Source: Pseudoflavonifractor_A sp022772585
GTDB lineage: Bacteria; Bacillota; Clostridia; Oscillospirales; Oscillospiraceae
DNA: 64,000 nt
Assembly: GCF_052065415.1 (NCBI RefSeq)
Contig: NZ_JBQHUB010000007.1
Coordinates: 41,276 to 105,275, forward strand
Direction of reading: 5' to 3'
Shown: piece after piece, positions 7,925 through 16,866 of the stretch
How positions within the stretch are numbered: the stretch's first letter is position 1
Layout: every line of letters starts with the position of its first letter
Notes under the pieces: generated by a model
What the model saw: the letters and a program-made list of their open reading frames with translations, nothing else
Database searches by the model: none
Told to the model about the DNA's origin: nothing
Translations under genes and position numbers: made by a program

Positions 7925-10825
7925 TCAAGGTTCATCTCTGGAACTGGACATGCTAATTTCGCTACGCAGGAAAGATTCCATGCAGTTTCCTCTGTGAACA
8001 CAATAGGTACACCAGTCAGAAGAAATGGCAGCTTTGTCTTCTCCACAAGTTTGGTTGAGATACTCTTTGGCTTCACCACGGAGGGAATCAGCCAACGCCT
8101 GGTTGTCTGGCTTGGGTAACTTATGGAGAGAATAGATTTTTTTCCATCCTTCTCGCTTAGTGAGTGCTTCAAACTGGCCGTAAGGATTTTTCTTTTCCAC
8201 CTCGGAAATATCAATAGAAAACAAAGCGGCTCCAAATAGCTTTCGCATCTGCATATGTGAAGGCACATAGGGCATCACAGTTGTCCCATAACCATTTGTG
8301 ATAACTTCATGGACAAGATAGTTTTTGGCTCTTAGTTTAAGGTCAATAATCTCTGTTCGTTTCCAAAACTTAAAGTACGGTTCCAGTTTTTGCGTTTCCT
8401 GATCCATAATTTGGGACAAATATTTCATTGCGTCAGCGCGGTTTTGCTTTCCAATTCTCTTCCATACCGCTTCAATCAGCAAATTCTCGAAATACTTTTG
8501 ATACAGGAAGTTTCCTTGTACCACAGGACCATCTTCCATTACATAATCCAGGAAAAAGCGATAAGGACACAAAAACATGTCCATCATCTGGTAACGGTCA
8601 TATTTAACACCCTTGGTAATTTCTTTTCCAACAGATATAGAAAATGGTGTAGATTTATGAACACTCTCTACTAACTCGGCCTTGGGAGCCAATCCCAGAA
8701 TAGCCAACAGAGCATAAGGCTCGGTTGTTTCGTCACCGTATTGCTTAACATAGCTGAGGCGAACATCACACCGGTTGTAGCACAGCCCGTAGAATAGAGC
8801 ATACCTCAGAAAATTGCTGCGTTCACCCAAGGAGGTGTAGTACACTTGGAACTGTAGGTCAATGGGTGAATAAGCCGCATGAATAAATTCATCCGTAAGG
8901 GGCCACGGGAGCTGATCGTTGACGGTCATATTCATGTCACGATCTGATACGCAAGCAAAATGGTAGACCTTGCGCTGTTCCTTCTCAAATTGCCGTTTAC
9001 TTTGCAGGATATCGCCATCAATCTGCTCGAAATTCTTTACAATCCAGTCTACACCCTGGTCTTCGTCATTTTTCTGCTTCAGATAGTAATATAGACCCTG
9101 TTGCAAGTCTCTGAATGTGCCAGAGAAAGTAGAGTTTTCCGGCTTGATTTTATCCAACCGCAGCTGTAAAGCCGTAATCAAGGCTCGTTCCTGCTCATTA
9201 GCCAGAGCCAATTCACGCTGCTTAAGGAACTCTTCAAGGTTGTGGAAATGCTTACCGAAGTTGATGAAGTCCTCACGAGAATTGTCCACGGCAAACAGAT
9301 AGGTTGCAATCTCGTTAATCTCCTCAATCGCTCGGATGAGCGCAAGTATGTCTTTCTTAGTGACTTTATACTTGCTGTAAACAGACAGATTTTTAAGTTC
9401 GGAGAGCGCATCCGTACCTGGTGTTGCAGCCAGCTTATCATAGTTTTTGGCATAGCCCTCAACGATTTCGCTTTGAAATTCCTCGTATGTTGTCACATTC
9501 TCAAAGAGAATTGCGACATTATAGAAAGTCCGAAGCAGCACTTCACCGGGAGCCACACTTAGGATGTTGGAAGACAAGCACTCTTTGATGGCATTAACAT
9601 CGAAGATGATATGTCGGTTCTCATAATCCCATAGACGGTAGATTGCAGAAAAAAACTGTCCGATGGGATAAGAAAGAAAGTGCCGATCTTTGGCATATTC
9701 GGGATAGTAAATTTTGAGCAAGGTATGTACATCCCTATTGGCCGTGTATACTTGCTCGTCCAAATGCCTGAGAACAGCAGCATTACTCCACACATTATTG
9801 CCTCTCTCCATGACGCTACGAGAGTCAGAATAGCTCTGGATAGCGGCATCAAAGTGGTTGGAGACAAAATGTGCATATTCGGTAATGTTTGCAAACTCCA
9901 TAAGCTGAATACTCTCGTACAGCTTATACCATTTTCTAAGCAACGGGCTGCCTACTGCATTTCTATCTTCGCAAATTTCACCTAAGGCGCAGGCCAGAGC
10001 GTTGCTTGGATTTTGCATTGTGGGCAGCTCATATTCACGAACAACGGTGTCATGGTGAATTGGAACTTCAAAGCACCCATAGATTTCATTCCAAGAGGAA
10101 TAAATCTTAGAGTATTTTTTTTGATAGTTGAACAGGAAGATGATGGTCATTCCCATCTTTTCCATAGCAAGCAAAAGGCGGAGCTGTACCGGTGTGAACT
10201 GATGTACGCCGTGAACCACGATACTATTAAAAGGCTGCTCTTGGGTGACTCTCACAGCCCTTTCGCAGCGTTTTACTTCCTGCGGTGTTCCAGTACATTC
10301 GTCAACTTCCTTGTTCGCAAGAGCGACAACGATTTCTTTGAGCTTTTCACGACAAGGGGTTTTAGGAAACTGGAAAATCGAACTTTTCTGCGCTTGTTTC
10401 AGCATATAAACAAACAGCTGCTGCTCTGTGTTGCCTTTGCTTCCATCAATCGCAGAGGCATTGATATCCAATTCTATGAATAAGCGGACAGCTTCCAGAA
10501 AATGGTTTTGGTTATGTTCCAATGCCATATGGAAAGGTTTTTGGATTTTTTTCCTATCTAATAGTTGTTTGAAAACCGAAGAGAAAGCGCTGTACTGCTG
10601 AATGCGAAGGCTGATATTATCCGTCCATTGCCGATACACTTCTTCATGATCGACCAGATCATTTAACGGACAAATCAATCCTTTGATTTTATCGCCGAGA
10701 ACATCCTTAAGTCCATTTACAAGAGTTCGCGCACTGCAGAAATGAGGCAAGGCAGAAATTTCATCCCAGAAATCCGCTTTATCTAACTGATAGGGATCTT
10801 CGTATGTGTAGATCTTAAACGGCAT
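7925..10825 (-). CDS. AddB-like Fe-S nuclease/scaffold protein
   Basis: A 966-residue protein resembling the AddB/RecB-nuclease group. The segment around residue 753 (MFLCPYRFFLDYV) has the typical AddB/Cas4 'CP..FF..Y' form, and the C terminus carries C939-x2-C942-x5-C948. These four cysteines match the Fe-S clasp of AddB-type nucleases. No Walker A is visible, and a canonical PD-(D/E)xK core between the cysteines is not evident; SIDISEVEKK is the nearest match. It may therefore be structural rather than cutting DNA. It starts 3 bp after the UvrD gene ends, with GGAGG upstream, so the two are co-translated like addA and addB. Its probable role is as partner of the UvrD protein in DNA end processing. 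Confidence 0.65.
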   Translation of the reverse strand: MPFKIYTYEDPYQLDKADFWDEISALPHFCSARTLVNGLKDVLGDKIKGLICPLNDLVDHEEVYRQWTDNISLRIQQYSAFSSVFKQLLDRKKIQKPFHMALEHNQNHFLEAVRLFIELDINASAIDGSKGNTEQQLFVYMLKQAQKSSIFQFPKTPCREKLKEIVVALANKEVDECTGTPQEVKRCERAVRVTQEQPFNSIVVHGVHQFTPVQLRLLLAMEKMGMTIIFLFNYQKKYSKIYSSWNEIYGCFEVPIHHDTVVREYELPTMQNPSNALACALGEICEDRNAVGSPLLRKWYKLYESIQLMEFANITEYAHFVSNHFDAAIQSYSDSRSVMERGNNVWSNAAVLRHLDEQVYTANRDVHTLLKIYYPEYAKDRHFLSYPIGQFFSAIYRLWDYENRHIIFDVNAIKECLSSNILSVAPGEVLLRTFYNVAILFENVTTYEEFQSEIVEGYAKNYDKLAATPGTDALSELKNLSVYSKYKVTKKDILALIRAIEEINEIATYLFAVDNSREDFINFGKHFHNLEEFLKQRELALANEQERALITALQLRLDKIKPENSTFSGTFRDLQQGLYYYLKQKNDEDQGVDWIVKNFEQIDGDILQSKRQFEKEQRKVYHFACVSDRDMNMTVNDQLPWPLTDEFIHAAYSPIDLQFQVYYTSLGERSNFLRYALFYGLCYNRCDVRLSYVKQYGDETTEPYALLAILGLAPKAELVESVHKSTPFSISVGKEITKGVKYDRYQMMDMFLCPYRFFLDYVMEDGPVVQGNFLYQKYFENLLIEAVWKRIGKQNRADAMKYLSQIMDQETQKLEPYFKFWKRTEIIDLKLRAKNYLVHEVITNGYGTTVMPYVPSHMQMRKLFGAALFSIDISEVEKKNPYGQFEALTKREGWKKIYSLHKLPKPDNQALADSLRGEAKEYLNQTCGEDKAAISSDWCTYCVHRGNCMESFLRSEISMSSSRDEP

Positions 10826-10828
10826 TTC

Positions 10829-13800
10829 TTATACCTCCGTTTCTATGAGATTCTGCCAGGACAGATTCTGTTTGCCTTGGATTTCAATCCATGAAAACGA
10901 GCGAATTGCTCTTGTCATGGCAACATAGAGAATTCGAGTTTCCTCACGGGCTTTTTCAGACTTTTCTATAATTTCGTCGTAGAAATCGTTTTGAATGGTC
11001 TCGCCTGAATTGCCTACACTCATACTATATCCTATCCGATAACGGCCTTCGGACTTGGCGGTACTAATGTGGAGCTGCGTCCTCTTAATAAAGTTAATCG
11101 ACGCAGAGCAGAAAGGCATGATTACATGACCATACTCAAGGCCCTTTGATTTATGTACCGTGATGCACTGAATGGCAGTATCGTCCTCATTGCTTGTCGG
11201 TGTCCGGCTGTCAACAGAGACTTGGGAGATGATACTATTGTAAAGATGTTCCTGTAGCGTGTTAATTGTAAGCCTGTCCACATTGCAAGCGTTGATAAGC
11301 TGCTCAAACAGCAAGTCCACATTCAGCTGATAGTAGTGCTGTTTCCAAGGATCATCGCTAAAGTGTTTCCAAGGTTCCAGGGTGCTGTATATTTTGCGAA
11401 CGGCTTGCAGAATAGGTTGTGTCCTTAAACTCGCTACAATAGTTTCCCAAGTGTTGAATTTCTTATCAACTGTGTTGGCAAGCAATAGGTTCATATATCT
11501 AATCAGATAATTGACCTGTTCCTTTTCATCCACCTTAGCTCTCCACTTTCCAGTTCGGATCTTCATCCGAAGTTCATAGAGGTTGGATTTAGGAATATCC
11601 AAATTGAAAAAATTGGAGGTCACAAGATTATACAGATAATCAGCTTCATCAAAGTGAACCAAGGCGTTAACCAAAGTGAGCATATCCATGGCAGGCTGGG
11701 ACATATACAAGTCACCACCTGTATTGGTATGTACGCTGATTCCCAAGCGGGCACAATCAGTACGAATCATATCAGCCTGCCAGTTTTCTCGCACCAAAAT
11801 GGCAATGCTTTTTTCCTTTGCAGAGAGTTTTATACCGTGACTCTCTTCATACTGGATACGTCGCTGGATTCTTTTAATTTCCTCAACGAGAACAGGGATA
11901 CGCATTTCCTCATTTGCAGCCGGAAGCCGCCGATAAAAACGATTTTTGGAGGACAAGTAATCTCCGTTGTAGTCCCTTGTGCCGATGAGCTTATCTTTGG
12001 CTGCATCGTAGGTAAGCAGTTCTTCATCCATTTCTCCCCAAGCAGTGAAGGAACGGTCAAAGATATCCAGCAAGTGCTTGTCGGTGCGGTAGTTCCGCTG
12101 CAAAGAAAACTCCAACCACTTCTCGGGGGCGTTGTCAATGCCCAACTGGTCAAAGGCTTTTTCTTTTGCGCCACGGAAACGGTAAATACACTGCTTAATA
12201 TCACCCACAAGAAACAGATTATAGTCAAGCAGCTGAGCTATTCGTAACAGGGATTCAATTTGAGAGTCATCGGTATCCTGAAACTCATCAACAAACATAA
12301 ACTGTTGAGCATTCTTATCCGTTTTCAATTCTCTGATTCTACTTTCACTATCCGGCTTACTAATGAAACGGTTAAGAATAGACATCATGGAACTGAGATG
12401 GATTTTGTTGTTTTCCAAAAGTTCCTCGAAATATTCTCGTTCAACAGACGGAATTACGCTGGCCAGCAGCTCGTGCAGTTCCCCGTGGGATTCGTCATTC
12501 AAAAGAGTTCCAAAGTCTTGGGGTTCAATATCCTGGATATCGACACTCTTATTGTGCAGCTTCCCAATGAAGTCAAGGATACTCTCTCGGATAGCATAAA
12601 CAGGCATGCCAAGTTTGTCTGTATAATTCTTTCCGTATTCGATTTCTTTTTGATGGATATACGCATCAAGTAAATCAGAAATCTTCTTACGGCGGTAAAA
12701 TTCGCTGGAGGTTATACCTAAGTCAATCCCATAGCCAAAAGAAGTTCCCATTTGAGCAATTAGATTCTTTGCATAGGAATGAATGGTACTAATCTGCATG
12801 TGGTCGATTCTGGAGATCATCTCCAAGTAGTCCGGGTTAGAGGTCAGGAGATAACAATTTCTAAAGTATGTTTTGAGCTTTTCTTCCATTTGATCCGCAG
12901 CTTCATTTGTGAATGTAATCATCACAATGCGGTCAGCCATTTTTTGCAGAGGGGCATTTTGCGTGTAGCAAATAAAACCAATACGGGAAATCATGGTGTA
13001 GGTTTTTCCGGTACCAGCACCAGCGCGAATCACAATATTTTTTTCCGGCGAAGCGTGCTCAACTTCATACTGCTCAAAATTAAACTGGCTCTGCTCACTT
13101 AGCTTCTTGAGAATAAGCTTTTGGGCAGGGCTATATTGACCATTTGAAATCACAAAGGAATTTGTATTATTGTCGAAAGGATCGCTCAATACGCTCATAG
13201 AGCAATGGAAGCCCATGAGCATATCATCAACAGAAGTCACCGAGGGAGTATGGCTTTTTTCCTCATCAAATGCAATTTCAATGTTTTCACGATTCCGTAC
13301 TAACCCCCTTTGTGTAAGTGCTATATCAAGAGCATTAAGCACGGACATCATCTGCGATTTCTTAGAGAAAACACAATATAGTTTGCATCCATGCAGATAC
13401 TGAGCGGTCATATCGTTGATGATATTGCCATGCAAGCCATCGGATTCATCGAAATAATAGAATCGAGAATAATCGTGTTGATGGTAGACTGAGGACAGTT
13501 CTTTTTCTACTTCAGATTCACCATCTTCATCTATGTTGATATCAGTTTCGTATAAATTACGAACTTCCAACATAGTTCTTCGATCAAAAGGATCTCTATT
13601 CCAGTTACTTACTTCCCGGAGAGCCTGGTCTAATTTATTAAAAAATGCTGTGTTGTCAACCAAGTCCTCCTTGAGAATGGTGAACTTCTCTTCCATGACT
13701 ACATCCAGACGATGGGATCTAAAAAATGCCCTGGAGACTTGAGGTAAACAAACCATTTGGTATACAAGAGGAAATTTGCCGATGGTTTTCCGAAGGTGCC

Positions 13801-14104
13801 GTTCAATAGAAAAACGGTATCCGCGAGCTTGCTTTTGCGGGGAAGCCGCTACCTCTCCATCTGCGGTGCGAATGATAACAGCTTCATTGTTTTCAACGCG
13901 TAGAATATTTTCCTCACGCCATCCTTTAAGTTCGACTACCAGGATACCTTTTCCGGGCATAAGAATACAAACATCAAATTCTCGTCCAAAGATTTGACGG
14001 TTCCAATAGATGATGTTTGTGTCATCAAGATATTCCTGTGCTTTGTCGATAAACATTTTCTCGCCAAAGTTTTCAGTATTGCCCGAGCCAATCAGTTTTC
14101 CCAT
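10829..14104 (-). CDS. NERD-domain UvrD/AddA-type helicase
   Basis: A 1091-residue superfamily 1 helicase fused to an N-terminal nuclease-related domain (NERD, about residues 8-120), with the D...ExK-type segment EFDVCIL...VVELKG. Helicase motifs are IRAGAGTGKT (about 358-368), DEFQDTDDSQ, GDIKQCIYRFRGA, TVHKSKGLE and LYVAMTRA. It would translocate 3' to 5' on single-stranded DNA, with the NERD part as a possible nuclease. Together with the AddB-like protein it resembles a rearranged AddAB, with the nuclease-like domain at the N rather than C terminus of the helicase. The ATG at 14104 has GAGGTG 8 nt upstream. It follows a small XRE repressor gene and probably belongs to the same transcript. 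Confidence 0.85.
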   Translation of the reverse strand: MGKLIGSGNTENFGEKMFIDKAQEYLDDTNIIYWNRQIFGREFDVCILMPGKGILVVELKGWREENILRVENNEAVIIRTADGEVAASPQKQARGYRFSIERHLRKTIGKFPLVYQMVCLPQVSRAFFRSHRLDVVMEEKFTILKEDLVDNTAFFNKLDQALREVSNWNRDPFDRRTMLEVRNLYETDINIDEDGESEVEKELSSVYHQHDYSRFYYFDESDGLHGNIINDMTAQYLHGCKLYCVFSKKSQMMSVLNALDIALTQRGLVRNRENIEIAFDEEKSHTPSVTSVDDMLMGFHCSMSVLSDPFDNNTNSFVISNGQYSPAQKLILKKLSEQSQFNFEQYEVEHASPEKNIVIRAGAGTGKTYTMISRIGFICYTQNAPLQKMADRIVMITFTNEAADQMEEKLKTYFRNCYLLTSNPDYLEMISRIDHMQISTIHSYAKNLIAQMGTSFGYGIDLGITSSEFYRRKKISDLLDAYIHQKEIEYGKNYTDKLGMPVYAIRESILDFIGKLHNKSVDIQDIEPQDFGTLLNDESHGELHELLASVIPSVEREYFEELLENNKIHLSSMMSILNRFISKPDSESRIRELKTDKNAQQFMFVDEFQDTDDSQIESLLRIAQLLDYNLFLVGDIKQCIYRFRGAKEKAFDQLGIDNAPEKWLEFSLQRNYRTDKHLLDIFDRSFTAWGEMDEELLTYDAAKDKLIGTRDYNGDYLSSKNRFYRRLPAANEEMRIPVLVEEIKRIQRRIQYEESHGIKLSAKEKSIAILVRENWQADMIRTDCARLGISVHTNTGGDLYMSQPAMDMLTLVNALVHFDEADYLYNLVTSNFFNLDIPKSNLYELRMKIRTGKWRAKVDEKEQVNYLIRYMNLLLANTVDKKFNTWETIVASLRTQPILQAVRKIYSTLEPWKHFSDDPWKQHYYQLNVDLLFEQLINACNVDRLTINTLQEHLYNSIISQVSVDSRTPTSNEDDTAIQCITVHKSKGLEYGHVIMPFCSASINFIKRTQLHISTAKSEGRYRIGYSMSVGNSGETIQNDFYDEIIEKSEKAREETRILYVAMTRAIRSFSWIEIQGKQNLSWQNLIETEV

Positions 14105-14187
14105 CGAACGTCACCTCGTTGATCACGGGGGGGACACCAAGCCACCCTATTCTAATATTAAAATGTTTTGTGTCCGATAAAAAGGAC

Positions 14188-14433
14188 TTAATTATTTGTG
14201 TCAAGAGAAGAAGCATCTGGAGATATATCCTCGTCCTTGATAAAGTCCATCATGTCTCCAGCATTGCAGTTCAAAACATCTGCAATTTTAAGCATAACGG
14301 CTAATGTTACTTCCTGGTTTTTACGGAGCTTGGTGAAGGTTGCTGAAGATAATCCAGCCTGTTTTCTTAATGTTGCTTTGCTAATTTCTCGTTCGGCCAG
14401 CATAACCCAAAGCTTCTTGTAACTAACTTTCAT
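14188..14433 (-). CDS. XRE-family HTH regulator of the defence island
   Basis: An 81-residue Cro/CI-type DNA-binding protein consisting almost only of the helix-turn-helix (about residues 5-70; KATLRKQAGLSSATFTKLRK spans the HTH). An acidic tail of about 12 residues follows. AAGGAG lies 8 nt before the ATG. It is the first gene after a consensus promoter at 14507-14479 and precedes the UvrD gene by 83 bp. Small XRE genes at the head of defence operons often repress the operon; the TGTTA/TAACA dyad over the -10 box would suit autorepression, though binding is inferred. Confidence 0.85.
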   Translation of the reverse strand: MKVSYKKLWVMLAEREISKATLRKQAGLSSATFTKLRKNQEVTLAVMLKIADVLNCNAGDMMDFIKDEDISPDASSLDTNN

Positions 14434-14467
14434 AGTGCCACTCCTTGTTTTGTTTCCAGGAAAATAG

Positions 14468-14507
14468 TGTTAATTTTTATTATAACATGTCGAATTTAAG
14501 TTTTCAA
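14468..14507 (-). promoter_or_regulatory. Promoter and candidate operator of the defence island
   Basis: On the minus strand, -35 TTGAAA (14507-14502) and -10 TATAAT (14484-14479) are 17 bp apart. An interrupted dyad TGTTA...TAACA (14468-14487) covers the -10 box and is a plausible site for the XRE protein encoded directly downstream. The 60 bp between this promoter and the relaxase stop codon hold no other feature I can support. Confidence 0.65.
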
Positions 14508-14569
14508 TGCGCTTTGATGAAAACGCGATAAGAAGGATGAAAATACGCTGTTTTTGTTGAGAATCTAAA

Positions 14570-15994
14570 TCAAATTGACTCTTTAGCGAAAGTTCTATTG
14601 GATTCCTGTTCAAAGCTATGCTCTATCTCCATACTCATGAGTCTGTCCACATTGGCCTTTGCCGCCAGTAGCTCCCGCATTTCCTCACGGGAGTGCCGGT
14701 ACTCGGCGTAGGTCTTTTTCTTTTCCTCCAGCAGCCGAGCATATTCAGCTTGCAGTTCTTTAACTTTGGGCAGCTTCTTGACTCCCATATCATCAAAGGC
14801 ATTTTTTGCCGCCTGATGAAGCAGAATTTCTTCCTCATGTTCCTCGCGGAATTTCTTTGAATAGCCAGCTTTTCGGTAGGCTACATAGGTGTCACGAGTC
14901 TTGGCATAGTTGATGATGTGGGTTCGCAAGACGGCGATCTCCGCCATGCGTTTCTCCGCTGCTTTGATTTTTGCAGATAATTCATTGTGGTAGGCAGTAA
15001 CTGCCGCAGCTTTTTCTTCCAGCACCGCGTACTCCAGCAGGTTATGCTCCGTAAGGTAATTCACGGTCTGCGCCATTTGTTTCAGATTAAAGACCTTGGC
15101 CCATCTCGCATATCCGGCACCTTTTCCGGCCTGGAGCTTTGCCTGGATATCAACCAGCAGATTGACCTTCCGCGGATCTGCTTGCTTGACCGGTTTCCGA
15201 CGGGGTGTATGCTCCTTTTGACCGGCGAGGACGGCCAGCAGGTCCTCCAGGGTATAGCCTTTGCCCAAGCTGTCCAGGCGGGACACTTTGCTCCAGCCAG
15301 GGAGCTTCAAACGATAGGATTTCCCGCGCTTGGATATTTCACAGCCGGATTCTCGGAGTAGCTTTAGCAGTTCCTCCAAATCAGCAGGTTTTTGTGCCAA
15401 AGCGTTGTCAATGGCCACTCGCAGCAATTCTCGATGAGAGGGTTTCGCCTGGTCTCCCAGCCATTGGTCGTAGCTTTTCCCGTGGGGCTTTGGGTTCTCG
15501 ACAATGGACAATCCGTTTTCGATACAGATGGTGTCGCTCAAACGCCGGACAGCTCGAGTGCTACCCCAAAAGTTGCGGAACTTCCGGTCACATTCCAGGT
15601 TGACCGAACTCCAAATGATATGATTATGGATATGGGCTTTGTCAATGTGAGTGCAGACTATGAAGGCGTGTTTTCCCTTTGTAAACCGTTTGGCAAACTC
15701 CATACCCAGCCGGTTGGCCTCCTCCGGGGTGATCTCCCCAGGGCAAAAGGACTGGCGGACATGGTAGGCGATCACATCGTCCGCGCCCCGGACCCGTCCG
15801 GTGACGGCGATATACTTGCGCTTGGCCAACGTAAACTGGGCGTCGGCCACACGGCTGTCGCACTCATAGCCGGTGATGAGTCTACCGTGGTCTGTCTTTT
15901 GCGGGTTGGCCACATAGTCGATAATCTTGCTGATAGCACGGCTCTCGGTCCGGCCTTTGCCGATGTGTAGCGGCATGATGCGTGTGGTTGCCAT
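14570..15994 (-). CDS. MobP/VirD2-type relaxase
   Basis: A 474-residue relaxase that would nick oriT and pilot the transferred strand. The likely nucleophile is Tyr27 in IIDYVANPQKT, and the metal-binding histidines appear in HIDKAHIHNHIIW (about residues 120-132). The C-terminal half is lysine- and glutamate-rich and probably coiled coil. The ATG at 15994 is preferred over one 63 bp upstream because GAAAGGGG lies 8-9 nt before it and the family starts with this MATTRIMPLHIGKG-type sequence. It is encoded with the CD1845-type membrane protein, downstream of mobC. This is the last recognisable ICE backbone gene before the cargo island. Confidence 0.92.
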   Translation of the reverse strand: MATTRIMPLHIGKGRTESRAISKIIDYVANPQKTDHGRLITGYECDSRVADAQFTLAKRKYIAVTGRVRGADDVIAYHVRQSFCPGEITPEEANRLGMEFAKRFTKGKHAFIVCTHIDKAHIHNHIIWSSVNLECDRKFRNFWGSTRAVRRLSDTICIENGLSIVENPKPHGKSYDQWLGDQAKPSHRELLRVAIDNALAQKPADLEELLKLLRESGCEISKRGKSYRLKLPGWSKVSRLDSLGKGYTLEDLLAVLAGQKEHTPRRKPVKQADPRKVNLLVDIQAKLQAGKGAGYARWAKVFNLKQMAQTVNYLTEHNLLEYAVLEEKAAAVTAYHNELSAKIKAAEKRMAEIAVLRTHIINYAKTRDTYVAYRKAGYSKKFREEHEEEILLHQAAKNAFDDMGVKKLPKVKELQAEYARLLEEKKKTYAEYRHSREEMRELLAAKANVDRLMSMEIEHSFEQESNRTFAKESI

Positions 15995-16063
15995 AGGAGG
16001 TTCCCCTTTCTCCAGAATAGAAAGAGCGGTATGGATTTCTCTCTCCATACCGCTCATGTAAAA

Positions 16064-16375
16064 TTAGCCGTAAACCAAATTTTGTATCACAAACTTCAAA
16101 TCTTGCACCTTACCAAGCAGCCAGAAGGCAAGCTTCGGAATCCCAAAGGGGCTTATGAGAAACGCGATTCCCAACAGGATAAAACCGTTGTGTGGGGAGT
16201 ATGTCACCAAGACAGCTACGCCCAGCAGCGCGACCACCGTACTGAGAAGCCCCAGCACCAATCCGGACACATAGACCAGACCCACACAAATCCAAATGGC
16301 CAGGGTGAGAAGCAACACCACCGGCGCGACTGCAATCTTCAAAAGCAATTTCATCAAACCGAATAACATTCCCAC
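16064..16375 (-). CDS. CD1845-family ICE membrane protein
   Basis: A 103-residue hydrophobic protein with about three membrane-spanning segments. It matches the small CD1845-type protein found beside relaxases of CTn-type elements. The first codon appears to be GTG at 16375 (GGAGGTG 8 nt upstream), with an ATG two codons later as the alternative. Its function is not known; a membrane role in the relaxosome or coupling complex is possible. Confidence 0.75.
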   Translation of the reverse strand: MGMLFGLMKLLLKIAVAPVVLLLTLAIWICVGLVYVSGLVLGLLSTVVALLGVAVLVTYSPHNGFILLGIAFLISPFGIPKLAFWLLGKVQDLKFVIQNLVYG

Positions 16376-16407
16376 AGAATCTTCACCTCCAGCTTTATTC
16401 TAAACTC

Positions 16408-16436
16408 ATTATGCAGTCCTTTCTGTCGAATGGCAA
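16408..16436 (-). promoter_or_regulatory. Promoter of the CD1845-relaxase unit
   Basis: Minus-strand -35 TTGCCA (16436-16431) and -10 CATAAT (16413-16408) are spaced 17 bp, downstream of a strong terminator and 30-40 bp before the CD1845-type gene. This would let relaxase be expressed apart from the long transfer operon. Confidence 0.5.
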
Positions 16437-16452
16437 GGATACAGGTAAAAAG

Positions 16453-16501
16453 AAAAAAGCGGAGGGAGGCGCGGCGAAAAGAACGCCGGTCCTCCCTCCG
16501 C
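16453..16501 (-). terminator. Intrinsic terminator of the long transfer operon
   Basis: Perfect 11-bp arms (GCGGAGGGAGG at 16459-16469, complement at 16491-16501) enclose an inner CGGCG/CGCCG stem. On the minus strand they are followed by a run of six T residues. It lies just after mobC. Confidence 0.8.
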
Positions 16502-16505
16502 AGAT

Positions 16506-16519
16506 GGGGTATATACCCC
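16506..16519. other. 14-bp perfect palindrome, oriT candidate
   Basis: GGGGTATATACCCC is a perfect palindrome placed 2 bp after the mobC stop and 4 bp before the terminator hairpin. Relaxase nick regions often carry inverted repeats near mobC. The nick site itself cannot be recognised, so this is only a candidate. Confidence 0.35.
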
Positions 16520-16521
16520 TG

Positions 16522-16866
16522 TTACGAAAGATTGGAGAGCTGGGTCAGGATTTCCTTCATCCCCTCCCATAGCTGCTCCTGCCGCTGGGCTATATCCTCC
16601 AGGTCAGCGTCGTAGATGCGCCCGGTCTCATGCACCCGGCGGGTGAGCTGGTTTAAGTTGTTGCTGCTTCGGCGCAGCAGGGACACCAGCTCCTTCAGCT
16701 CCGGCAAGTCCAGCTGCACCACATAACCGTCCAGGGCCATCTTCCGCAGATAGGCTTCCCGGTTCTTCGTCCCAAGTTGGGACATTTTCTGCTCGATCAG
16801 CGCCAGCTCCTCCTGGGAGACCCGGAAATTCACCTGGACCTCCCGCTTGCGCTTCGGGGCGCTCAC
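16522..16866 (-). CDS. mobC: MobC-like relaxosome accessory protein
   Basis: A 114-residue MobC-type protein. The N-terminal part (KREVQVNFRVSQEEL) is a ribbon-helix-helix type DNA-binding motif, and the middle has the family's 'SSNNLNQLTRR' helix (about residues 67-77). It would bind oriT and help the relaxase melt the nick region. Its start overlaps the stop of the DUF3849 gene by 4 bp, so it is the last gene of the long transfer operon, followed by a palindrome and a terminator. Confidence 0.88.
   Translation of the reverse strand: MSAPKRKREVQVNFRVSQEELALIEQKMSQLGTKNREAYLRKMALDGYVVQLDLPELKELVSLLRRSSNNLNQLTRRVHETGRIYDADLEDIAQRQEQLWEGMKEILTQLSNLS

Noticed and set aside
1..14104. DISARM, BREX or Druantia system
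   Set aside because: No DUF1998 protein, PglX-type methyltransferase, PglZ or DruE-type protein is present; the helicase set and order match DpdE-H better.
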